Source: an uncultured Porphyromonadaceae bacterium
GTDB lineage: Bacteria > Bacteroidota > Bacteroidia > Bacteroidales > Muribaculaceae
NCBI GenBank assembly: GCA_905202215.1
Contig: CAJKRG010000084.1
Location: forward strand, 1-5,405
DNA: 5,405 nucleotides
Direction: 5' to 3'
Part shown: in pieces, positions 1 through 5,400 of the stretch
How the letters are laid out: each line of letters starts with the position of its first letter
Position numbering within the stretch: the stretch's first letter is position 1
Made by a program: the position numbers and the translations under genes
Notes under the pieces: generated by a model
Database searches by the model: none
What the model saw: only the letters and a program-made list of their open reading frames with translations
What the model was told of the DNA's origin: nothing

Positions 1-103
1 TTAAGCAAAAATACACCAACCTGTGCTTTCACATATGTTATTAAACAACCTCTTAATCCGAACGATTTTTCTATCCTTAACCCTATATATCAATTATTTG
101 TTG

Positions 104-111
104 TATATTTG
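104..111 (+). promoter_or_regulatory. candidate Bacteroidota -7 promoter box for the GNAT module
   Basis: The octamer TATATTTG matches the Bacteroidota sigma-factor -7 consensus TAnnTTTG exactly. Transcription would begin a few bases downstream, leaving a leader of about 25 bases before the ATG at 143. I see no good TTTG -33 element at the usual distance, so only half of the promoter is supported. AT-rich DNA gives such octamers by chance. The position just ahead of the first gene is what makes it credible. Confidence 0.45.
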
Positions 112-142
112 TAATCTGATAAATAACAAAGAAGCACAAAAC

Positions 143-295
143 ATGGCACGGCCAATTAAAGAAACACCGATACTTTACGGTCCCGATGGGCGGCGCTTCG
201 AAGAAAGGATGCAGAATCCGCCTAAAGTATCCCCCGAAAAAAGAGCTGAAATACGTCGCTCCTACGAGACCGTCATGAAAATGATGGTAAACTGA
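143..295 (+). CDS. small protein paired with GNAT acetyltransferase, putative antitoxin
   Basis: This encodes a 50-residue, highly charged, soluble protein starting MARPIKETP. It has an FEERM segment near residues 19-23 and a basic, probably helical C-terminal half (SPEKRAEIRRSYETV, about 29-43). I recognise the MARPIKETP-type start from small proteins found next to GNAT acetyltransferases in Bacteroidota, though I cannot confirm this by search. I chose the ATG at 143 over an in-frame ATG at 23. The extra 40 residues would be hydrophobic and low in complexity, and would read through the candidate promoter box at 104-111. The stop is one base before the ATG of the acetyltransferase, implying co-transcription and coupled translation. 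The inferred role is antitoxin or accessory partner of that enzyme. It is not an obvious DUF1778/RHH protein, which is the usual partner of TacT-like toxins. It could instead be a DNA-binding regulator of the pair. Confidence 0.7.
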   Translation: MARPIKETPILYGPDGRRFEERMQNPPKVSPEKRAEIRRSYETVMKMMVN

Positions 296-296
296 C

Positions 297-845
297 ATGA
301 ACCGCGAAGAGTTTCAGGAGCGCTGTCAGGTACGCAGATTAAAAATCGGTGATACCATCAGTAATTTCAATTGCGATGATGAAGATCTCAATGATTTCCT
401 CATTAATGAAGCAGCACTTTACCGCAATGCCCTATTAGCAGTAACTTATGTCGTAGAAGATAAAAAAACAAATGAAGTACTGGCATACTTCAGTTTGTCT
501 AATGATAAAATTTCGATTGCGGATTTTGAGAATAAAACTGAATTCAACAGATTCAGAAAACACAAATTCGTAAATGAAAAAAGACTTAGAAGTTATCCCG
601 CTATCAAAATAGGGCGGCTTGCAATAGCCAAATCCGCACAAAACCAAAATATCGGTACTTATCTTCTCGAATTCATCGAAGATTACTTTATAATAGACAA
701 TAAATCGGGGTGTCGGTTTGTCACAATAGATGCATATGCCGATGCGATACCATTTTATATCAAAAACAACTATCAGTTCCTGAACAGTGATGATGAAGAC
801 AAACGTACTCGTGTGATGTACTTTGACCTCGCGTCCTTACTATAA
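297..845 (+). CDS. GNAT-family N-acetyltransferase, TacT/AtaT-like putative toxin
   Basis: This is a 182-residue single-domain GNAT protein, which would transfer an acetyl group from acetyl-CoA to an amine. The N-terminal stretch FNCDDEDLNDFL (about 24-35) resembles the F-x-C-G-x-x-x-L-x-x-[WF]-L start of TacT/AtaT-type proteins. The core strand IKIGRLAIA (103-111) leads into the acetyl-CoA pyrophosphate loop QNQNIGT (115-121) and its helix. The last part holds the strand FVTIDAYAD (141-149) and IPFY (151-154), where Y154 sits where TacT has its catalytic tyrosine. Toxins of this family acetylate aminoacyl-tRNA; that substrate is inferred here. The gene begins one base after the small upstream gene. 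Codon use is AT-rich, unlike the genes from 960 onward. The pyrophosphate loop is slightly divergent (Q-x-x-x-x-G-T instead of Q/R-x-x-G-x-G/A). It could also be an ordinary small-molecule or protein acetyltransferase. Confidence 0.85.
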   Translation: MNREEFQERCQVRRLKIGDTISNFNCDDEDLNDFLINEAALYRNALLAVTYVVEDKKTNEVLAYFSLSNDKISIADFENKTEFNRFRKHKFVNEKRLRSYPAIKIGRLAIAKSAQNQNIGTYLLEFIEDYFIIDNKSGCRFVTIDAYADAIPFYIKNNYQFLNSDDEDKRTRVMYFDLASLL

Positions 846-922
846 GCGTCGATCCAGACAGTCAGAACCGCCAAAATATGTGAAATTCGGGAGGAAATGG
901 AAGCATATTAGCCTATTTTTTG

Positions 923-930
923 TATTTTTG
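923..930 (+). promoter_or_regulatory. candidate Bacteroidota -7 promoter box for the lipid operon
   Basis: The octamer TATTTTTG fits the Bacteroidota -7 consensus TAnnTTTG. It lies in the only sizeable gap between genes (846-959), about 30 bases before the ATG at 960. That would give a leader of roughly 20-25 bases. No clear TTTG -33 element is visible near 897-903. As every later gene overlaps its neighbour, this is the likely main promoter of the six-gene operon. I see no terminator hairpin for the acetyltransferase gene in the same gap, so read-through is possible. Confidence 0.5.
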
Positions 931-959
931 CAATTCAATTATAGACCAATCAGCGCTAA

Positions 960-1793
960 ATGGCCGAAATCAAGATAGCGGGAGTGATGCGCGCAGGCGC
1001 ATTTTCCCCTAACCATATAGGAAACGACGCGGCAATCTTCAACATAGTGGCCGAGCAACTGCGCAAACGCGGCTGCATAGTCAACATATACAATGAAGAA
1101 CAGTTCATCGCCGGCGCCTCCGACGAGCGTATCATCATCAACATGTGCCGTGAGAACCGCTCAATCGAACGTCTTCAGCGGCTCGAGGACAACGGCGCTC
1201 TGGTGATCAACTCGGGCTATGGTATCGAGAACTGCATCCGCGAGCGCATGGCACGCATTCTTCTCGGCTCAGGCCTGCCCTACCCCGAAAGCCTGACCGT
1301 AAACACCGACGAAGCCATACGCGACCGCCTCAACGCCGCCAAGGTCGGGTCGTGCTGGATCAAACGCGCCGACACACACTCGATGCACAAGGAAGACGTA
1401 ACCTATGTGCGCCATCCCGAGGAAGCTCAGGAAATACTTCAGGAATACTTCCTGCGCGGCATAAAGCGCGCCGTAATCAACCGCCATCTCAAAGGCCATC
1501 TCGTGAAATTCTACGGCATCGCCGGCACACAGTTCTTCCACTGGTTTTTCCCGCGCAATCCCGAAGACGTATCTCCGGCGTTCGATCCGCGACAGCTGCG
1601 GGCAATCGCCGAACGCGCCGCCGACGTGCTCGATGTCAAGATCTACGGCGGTGACTGCATCGTCGACACCGAAGGAAACTCCACCATCGTCGACTTCAAG
1701 GACTGGCCCAGCTTCGCGCCATGCCGGGCCGAAGCCGCTCCCCAGATAGCCCGCTTCATAATCAACGCCATAAAGAAACACCACGCAAGATGA
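960..1793 (+). CDS. ATP-grasp-fold protein of unknown substrate, first gene of lipid operon
   Basis: This is a 277-residue soluble protein whose layout fits a RimK-like ATP-grasp enzyme (ATP-dependent ligase or kinase). Residues 1-85 look like the pre-ATP-grasp domain: a strand from IKIAGVM, then NHIGNDAAIF, and IIINMCR at 58-64. Then come VINSGYGIENCIRERM (82-97) and LPYPES (106-111), the usual ahead-of-core pattern. CWIKRAD (132-138) offers the ATP-binding lysine K135. INRHLKGHLVKFYGI (173-187) matches the central sheet. The metal-site region is YGGDCIVD (229-236) followed by IVDFKDWPSF (243-252). Here the usual E-x-N is D245-x-K247, so one metal ligand looks replaced. The 3' end overlaps the next gene by four bases (ATGA). 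The start fits the promoter box at 923-930. The substrate is unknown. An inositol or inositol-phosphate kinase (the ITPK kinases share this fold), or a ligase acting on a lipid head group, are guesses from context only. Confidence 0.75.
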   Translation: MAEIKIAGVMRAGAFSPNHIGNDAAIFNIVAEQLRKRGCIVNIYNEEQFIAGASDERIIINMCRENRSIERLQRLEDNGALVINSGYGIENCIRERMARILLGSGLPYPESLTVNTDEAIRDRLNAAKVGSCWIKRADTHSMHKEDVTYVRHPEEAQEILQEYFLRGIKRAVINRHLKGHLVKFYGIAGTQFFHWFFPRNPEDVSPAFDPRQLRAIAERAADVLDVKIYGGDCIVDTEGNSTIVDFKDWPSFAPCRAEAAPQIARFIINAIKKHHAR

Positions 1794-2308
1794 ACAAATA
1801 CCGCAAGTCGACCGCGGTGCCCGACGACGGCGGCCGTTTCCCCTTATTTCCCAAACTGATAGCCACATCGTTCGGCTTCGGCTTTCTCCCGGTCGCTCCC
1901 GGCACCTGGGGCGCCATTCTCGCCATAATACTCTGGCTGCCGCTCTATATCTGGGCTTCTCCTGCCGTCGCTGTCGGTGTCACGGCCTTCGCGGTGATTC
2001 TCTTCACCATACTCGGCACATGGGCCAGCTCCGTATCCGAGCGCTACTGGGGGCCCGACCCCGTCGTGGCCTGTGTCGACGAGACCGTAGGCCAGTGGAT
2101 ATCGCTCCTGCCGGTAGTCCCGGCATGTCCATGGTGGGAAATCCTCGTATCACTCGCTCTCTTCCGCTTCTTCGACATAGTGAAACCCCTCGGCATCCGC
2201 AGCATGGAGCGCCTGCCACGCGGCTACGGCATGATGGCCGACGATATCCTCGCAGGAATATACTCGGCGGCGATACTCATCATTCTTAATCTCCTCATCC
2301 TGAAATGA
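1790..2308 (+). CDS. pgpA: PgpA-type lipid phosphatase, probable phosphatidylinositol-phosphate phosphatase
   Basis: This 172-residue membrane protein, about the size of E. coli PgpA, removes the terminal phosphate of a phosphatidyl-alcohol phosphate. All family blocks are present: LIATSFGFGFLPVAPGTWGA (23-42), the acidic DET at 97-99 in VVACVDETVGQW, FRFFDIVKPLGIRSME (125-140), and MMADDILAG (148-156) with the paired aspartates. Hydrophobic stretches at about 42-56, 60-78 and 157-171 are likely membrane segments. The start is the ATG inside the ATGA overlap with the upstream stop. A longer frame from 1721 would run deep into the previous gene and lacks family residues. Classical PgpA acts on phosphatidylglycerol phosphate. 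Next to a PIP-synthase-like gene, and by analogy with the BT_1525 position in B. thetaiotaomicron, I infer PIP to PI as the main reaction. A phosphatidylglycerol role is not excluded. Confidence 0.92.
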   Translation: MNKYRKSTAVPDDGGRFPLFPKLIATSFGFGFLPVAPGTWGAILAIILWLPLYIWASPAVAVGVTAFAVILFTILGTWASSVSERYWGPDPVVACVDETVGQWISLLPVVPACPWWEILVSLALFRFFDIVKPLGIRSMERLPRGYGMMADDILAGIYSAAILIILNLLILK

Positions 2309-2844
2309 AAGCAATATCTCAGATAGGCTATAAAGCACTCAACAGCGACTCGCTTGTCTTCACCTATATCCGGTCGATCGTAGCGAGTCAGTCGGCCTCA
2401 TGGCTCGATATGGGTCTCGGATTCGTCCTCTTCGCATGGGCCGGGCTTCTCCCCTGGCTTGCCACTGCCATCGGCGCCGTCGCCGGAGGGATCCTCAACT
2501 GCGTGATAAACTACCGCTTCACATTCCACGCCTCTGGATGCGACTGGCGCGCCATCGCCGTCAAATATACCATGGTATGGGTCGGCAGCCTGCTGCTCAA
2601 TGCATTCGGCACACAGGCCATCTACTTTCTGCTTCAGCACTGGAACTGGCTTGAGACCGTAGGCTTCCGTCCCGACGGATACTATGCAGCCGCCCGTCTC
2701 TTCGTATCGCTCATAGTATCATGGTTCTGGAATTTCGCCCTCCAGCGCTACTTCGTATACCGCGACAGCCGTTTCGACCCCTATGCCATCGCCGTGGCCG
2801 AACGCGTGGGACTTAAAAAAAATCCGACATGGAAATGGAAATAA
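2305..2844 (+). CDS. GtrA-like four-helix membrane protein
   Basis: This is a 179-residue integral membrane protein of the GtrA/DPMS3-like family. Some members are thought to flip or help use polyprenyl-phosphate-linked sugars. Four hydrophobic segments are visible at about 34-51, 52-68, 86-108 and 127-148. The two family signatures follow the second and fourth helices: GGILNCVINYRFTF (61-74) and WFWNFALQRYFVYR (140-153). Each ends with an aromatic/basic motif at the membrane edge. The N-terminal 30 residues are longer and more polar than in the shortest members, and a basic tail (KKNPTWKWK) closes the protein. It starts in an ATGA overlap with the pgpA-like gene and overlaps the next gene by 10-16 bases. 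The context suggests it moves or positions a lipid intermediate, for instance across the inner membrane. That function is inferred and unproven for this family in lipid clusters. Confidence 0.85.
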   Translation: MKAISQIGYKALNSDSLVFTYIRSIVASQSASWLDMGLGFVLFAWAGLLPWLATAIGAVAGGILNCVINYRFTFHASGCDWRAIAVKYTMVWVGSLLLNAFGTQAIYFLLQHWNWLETVGFRPDGYYAAARLFVSLIVSWFWNFALQRYFVYRDSRFDPYAIAVAERVGLKKNPTWKWK

Positions 2845-3533
2845 AGACTAAAGCCACGCAGGCCCGCGGAGCCCTGCAGCAAGGCATATATGCAGTCATC
2901 AATCCTTTTGTCCGCCTCCTGATCCGCATGGGTGTGACACCCAATATAGTCACAACCATAGGCATGCTCGGCAATATGGCCGCGGCTGCCGTGCTCATAG
3001 CCGCAGGCGTAAAGGCCCAGAACGGCGGCGGAGCCGATTTCGGCCTTGTCACCCTCTCAGGCGCCCTCATCATCGGCTTCTCGCTCTTCGACATGCTCGA
3101 CGGCCAGGTGGCCCGGCTCGGCGGCATGGCATCTACTTTCGGCGCCATGTACGACTCCGTGCTCGACCGCTACTGCGAGCTCTTCACCCTCGGAGGTCTC
3201 GCATTCTATCTCATCGGATGCGGCGACATGACAGGCGCGGTCATCACCTTCCTCGCCCTCGTCGGCAGTATCATGGTCAGCTATGTGCGCGCCCGTGCCG
3301 AGGGCCTCGACATTGAGTGCAAGATCGGATTCATGCAGCGCCCCGAACGCGTGGTCGTGACCAGCGTGGCAGCTCTCGCCGCAGGCATCACGGGCATGAA
3401 TACCGACCCGGCATCGGCTTTCGACCCCAATATCATTCTGGTCGTGGCAATGGGCATAATAGCGGTCTTCGCCAATCTCACGGCATTCGCACGAATCTCG
3501 CACTGCCGCCGCGAACTCAGCAAGAAAAGATGA
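2829..3533 (+). CDS. CDP-alcohol phosphatidyltransferase, probable phosphatidylinositol-phosphate synthase
   Basis: This 234-residue inner-membrane enzyme carries the full CDP-alcohol phosphotransferase motif D-x2-D-G-x2-A-R-x8-G-x3-D-x3-D: D88, D91, G92, A95, R96, G105, D109 and D113. The aspartates bind metal and drive attack on CDP-diacylglycerol. The preceding VTPNIVTTIG (36-45) is also typical. SYVRARAEG (151-159) followed by a glycine and RPER (171-174) resembles the phosphatidylinositol-phosphate synthases of actinobacteria (PgsA1 type). This supports an inositol-phosphate acceptor rather than glycerol phosphate or serine. Five to six hydrophobic helices are visible. The start is uncertain between the ATGs at 2829 and 2835 (MEMEIK); both lie inside the previous gene and give a 16- or 10-base overlap. 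The gene ends in an ATGA overlap with the next. The family call is firm; the exact acceptor is inferred. Confidence 0.92.
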   Translation: MEMEIKTKATQARGALQQGIYAVINPFVRLLIRMGVTPNIVTTIGMLGNMAAAAVLIAAGVKAQNGGGADFGLVTLSGALIIGFSLFDMLDGQVARLGGMASTFGAMYDSVLDRYCELFTLGGLAFYLIGCGDMTGAVITFLALVGSIMVSYVRARAEGLDIECKIGFMQRPERVVVTSVAALAAGITGMNTDPASAFDPNIILVVAMGIIAVFANLTAFARISHCRRELSKKR

Positions 3534-4462
3534 AGACACAGGCACCCCTCCTGAACGAATCGCTGTGGTGCGCCGGCGCCCTGGCGCTGTGGCTCGTCGT
3601 CACGGCGCTGTTCATCGGCTTCAGACCCGAGCATATCGTCATGGCCGTGCTCATTTTCGCACTCTTCTTCATCTGTGGCCCGACGCGGCGGCTCACCGTG
3701 GCCCTGGCGCCGTTCTTCATCTTCGGCATTTCATACGACTGGATGAACATCGTGCCCAACTACATGGTCAATCCGGTCGACGTACAGGGCCTCTACGAAA
3801 CCGAAAAATCGCTCTTCGGAATCGCCACTGCCGCCGGACGGCTCACGCCCAACGAGTTTTTTGCCATACACCACTGTGCGGCGGCCGATTTCGCAGCCGG
3901 AATATTCTATCTCTGCTGGGTGCCGCTGCCGATATTCTTCGGCCTCTGGCTGTATTTCACCGGCAAGACCGGCCAATACCTCCACTTCGCGATGGTATTC
4001 CTGCTGGTCAACCTCCTCGGATTCACATTCTACTACATACACCCCGCCGCCCCCCCGTGGTACGTCGCCCTCCACGGCTTCGAGGCCGTGCCCGGCACTC
4101 CAGGCGACGTGGCCGGTCTCGGCCGTTTCGACGAAATGACCGGCCTCGGCATTTTCAACGGCCTGTATGCGCGCAACTCGAACGTATTCGCCGCTCTCCC
4201 CTCGCTTCATTCGGCCTATACACCCGTGGCGCTCATCTACGCTATCCGCAGCCGGTCCTCAGCCGCTTGGATAGCCGTGCTCGCCATCGTATCGGCCGGA
4301 ATATGGTGGACAGCCGTCTACAGCTCCCACCACTATATCATCGATGTACTATGCGGAATAGTCTGCGCACTCACCGGATTCGTCCTCTTCGAATTCGTGC
4401 TGATGAAGATCGGGCCTTTCGCACGCTTCGTCGAAAAATATACCCGCTACATTCATGGATAA
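3530..4462 (+). CDS. PAP2/AUR1-like enzyme, probable inositol phosphorylceramide synthase
   Basis: This 310-residue polytopic protein has about six to eight hydrophobic segments (for example 12-30, 34-49, 54-69, 121-142, 150-170, 245-263 and 270-292). PAP2-superfamily catalytic motifs are present: YIHPAAPPWYV (169-179) in the first-motif region, LPSLHSAY (223-230) with H227, and SSHHYIID (265-272), where H268 and D272 form H-x3-D. The APPW signature plus PSLHS is typical of AUR1-like enzymes that transfer phosphoinositol from PI to ceramide. Simple PAP phosphatases instead have K-x6-RP. Bacteroidales make dihydroceramide, so phosphoinositol dihydroceramide is a sensible product, with diacylglycerol released. 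I set the start at the ATGA overlap with the previous gene; the frame continues upstream to 3317 but only as a shadow. The 3' end overlaps the next gene by eight bases. A plain lipid phosphatase remains possible. Confidence 0.88.
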   Translation: MKTQAPLLNESLWCAGALALWLVVTALFIGFRPEHIVMAVLIFALFFICGPTRRLTVALAPFFIFGISYDWMNIVPNYMVNPVDVQGLYETEKSLFGIATAAGRLTPNEFFAIHHCAAADFAAGIFYLCWVPLPIFFGLWLYFTGKTGQYLHFAMVFLLVNLLGFTFYYIHPAAPPWYVALHGFEAVPGTPGDVAGLGRFDEMTGLGIFNGLYARNSNVFAALPSLHSAYTPVALIYAIRSRSSAAWIAVLAIVSAGIWWTAVYSSHHYIIDVLCGIVCALTGFVLFEFVLMKIGPFARFVEKYTRYIHG

Positions 4463-5306
4463 TACAGAGAACTACGACATACGTCCCGACGTACTCAACT
4501 ACGATGATATCCGCGCCCTCGCTCCCGTGTTCGACGGCCATCCCAAACTCGTCAACTGGCTTCTGCATGCCCTGTCGGTCGACAAGGTCAATGCCGTACA
4601 CGCAAAATGCTGCGACACTCCCGGACCAGAGTTCGTGCGCCGCCTTCTCCTCGAGGAGTTCCGGATAAAGCTCCGCATCGACGGACAGGAAGTACTCGAT
4701 AATCTCCCCGAAGGCGCTTTCATCACAGTCAGCAACCATCCCTTCGGCGCTCTCGACGGCATAGCACTCATATACCTCATATCGCAGCACCGGCCCGAGT
4801 ACAAGGTCATGGTCAATATGATTCTCAATAAAATCTCGGCCATGCGGCCCAACTTCATCGCCGTCGACCAGTCGGCGAGCGACGATCCCGCAAAACGCGC
4901 CGTGTCGGTAGCCGGAATCCGCACAGCCCTGCGTCAGCTCAAGGAAGGCCATCCAGTAGGCTTTTTCCCGGCAGGTGCCATGAGCAAAACGACACTCCGC
5001 GACGGCCTTCAGGATCGTCCCTGGCAGCCTTCGATCCTCCAGATCATACACCGTGCCAAGGTGCCCGTAATACCCATCTATTTCCACGGCAGCAACAGCT
5101 GGTGGTTCAACATTCTGGGCCATATATGCTGGCCGGCACGCTCCCTGCGTCTGCCCGCAGAGGTATTCCGCAAAGTCGGCACCGAAATGCACATCAGCGT
5201 CGGGCTCCCCATCTCCCCCGAAGAGCAGGCCGCCCACGGCGCCACACCCGAAGAACTCGGAGCCTACCTGCGTGAACGCACATACGCCCTCAAAAATCTA
5301 AGCTGA
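4455..5306 (+). CDS. PlsC/hemolysin-like lysophospholipid acyltransferase
   Basis: This is a 283-residue glycerolipid-type O-acyltransferase (LPLAT superfamily), probably peripheral to the inner membrane. The catalytic block is SNHPFGALDG (93-102), with H95 and D101 separated by five residues. That fits the hemolysin-like/OlsA-like subgroup with NHP-x-G-x-x-D-G rather than plain H-x4-D. The substrate-binding block FFPAGAMSK (170-178) corresponds to F-P-[AS]-G-[ET]; A175 replaces the usual acidic or hydroxyl residue. VPVIPIYFHGSNS (203-215) is the fourth conserved block. About 75 residues precede the core, with a helical segment near 29-42. It overlaps the PAP2-like gene by eight bases and closes the operon. 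A role re-acylating lysolipid, or adding a second chain to an amino- or sphingolipid, is inferred. It could be a relative of the O-acyltransferase of Bacteroidota glycine lipids (GlsA), but I cannot separate these by eye. Confidence 0.87.
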   Translation: MDNTENYDIRPDVLNYDDIRALAPVFDGHPKLVNWLLHALSVDKVNAVHAKCCDTPGPEFVRRLLLEEFRIKLRIDGQEVLDNLPEGAFITVSNHPFGALDGIALIYLISQHRPEYKVMVNMILNKISAMRPNFIAVDQSASDDPAKRAVSVAGIRTALRQLKEGHPVGFFPAGAMSKTTLRDGLQDRPWQPSILQIIHRAKVPVIPIYFHGSNSWWFNILGHICWPARSLRLPAEVFRKVGTEMHISVGLPISPEEQAAHGATPEELGAYLRERTYALKNLS

Positions 5307-5347
5307 CGGGCGTACGGGCCATCAGGCTGACAGGCTATTGGGCTGAC
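5302..5347 (+). repeat. three GCTGAC copies at the operon end
   Basis: GCTGAC occurs at 5302-5307 (across the stop codon), 5326-5331 and 5342-5347, the last two as GGCTGAC. Spacing is irregular (24 and 16 bases), so this is not a strict tandem repeat. It may be chance, a decayed repeat or part of the transcript's 3' structure. Confidence 0.35.
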
Positions 5348-5355
5348 GTTTTTTT
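5331..5355 (+). terminator. weak candidate terminator with T-run
   Basis: A run of seven T (5349-5355) lies about 45 bases after the last stop codon, where a Rho-independent terminator would be expected. The upstream stem is poor: only CAG/CTG ends around 5331-5345 plus a few inner pairs, and a separate GCC-ATCA-GGC mini-stem at 5318-5327. The position and T-run support it; the stem does not. Confidence 0.25.
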
Positions 5356-5362
5356 AGAAAGC

Positions 5363-5400
5363 GCCGCGTAGCGGCAGATGAGCTGCGTAGCTGCCTTCAG
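5363..5400. repeat. two related hairpin-like units, GCNGCGTAGCNGC
   Basis: The unit GCCGCGTAGCGGC at 5363-5375 is a perfect five-pair stem with a GTA loop. A related unit GCTGCGTAGCTGC at 5382-5394 matches it at 11 of 13 positions, 19 bases further on. The second unit forms a smaller AGCT-GCGT-AGCT hairpin (5381-5392). An alternative pairing joins GGCAG (5373-5377) to CTGCC (5391-5395). The window ends shortly after, so more copies may follow. No T-run follows the stems on the + strand, so a standard terminator is unlikely. A REP-like interspersed repeat is one possibility. Confidence 0.5.

Noticed and set aside
23..142. Longer start giving a 90-residue version of the small upstream protein
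   Set aside because: The added part is hydrophobic, low in complexity and overlaps the candidate promoter box at 104-111, while MARPIKETP at 143 looks like the natural N-terminus.
846..959. Possible small gene or RNA in the gap before the operon
   Set aside because: No convincing ORF, hairpin or riboswitch-like structure is visible. Only the -7-like box at 923-930 stands out.
1721..1789. Upstream extension of the PgpA-like protein
   Set aside because: It lies inside the ATP-grasp gene in another frame, is arginine/proline-rich and carries no family motif. The ATGA overlap at 1790 is the natural start.
1269..1868. Open frame of 199 codons on the minus strand
   Set aside because: It is antisense to the ATP-grasp gene, with no family features and no promoter or start context of its own.
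3317..3529. Upstream extension of the PAP2-like protein
   Set aside because: It is an out-of-frame reading of the CDP-alcohol transferase gene with shadow-like arginine-rich sequence. The ATGA at 3530 fits the operon pattern.
3565..4668. Open frame of 367 codons on the plus strand
   Set aside because: Its translation is arginine/histidine-rich with no motif. It is a frame-shifted shadow of the PAP2-like gene, which has clear PSLHS and H-x3-D motifs.
4371..5237. Long open frame of 288 codons on the minus strand
   Set aside because: It is antisense to the acyltransferase and PAP2-like genes, shows no recognisable motif and arises from GC-rich codon bias.
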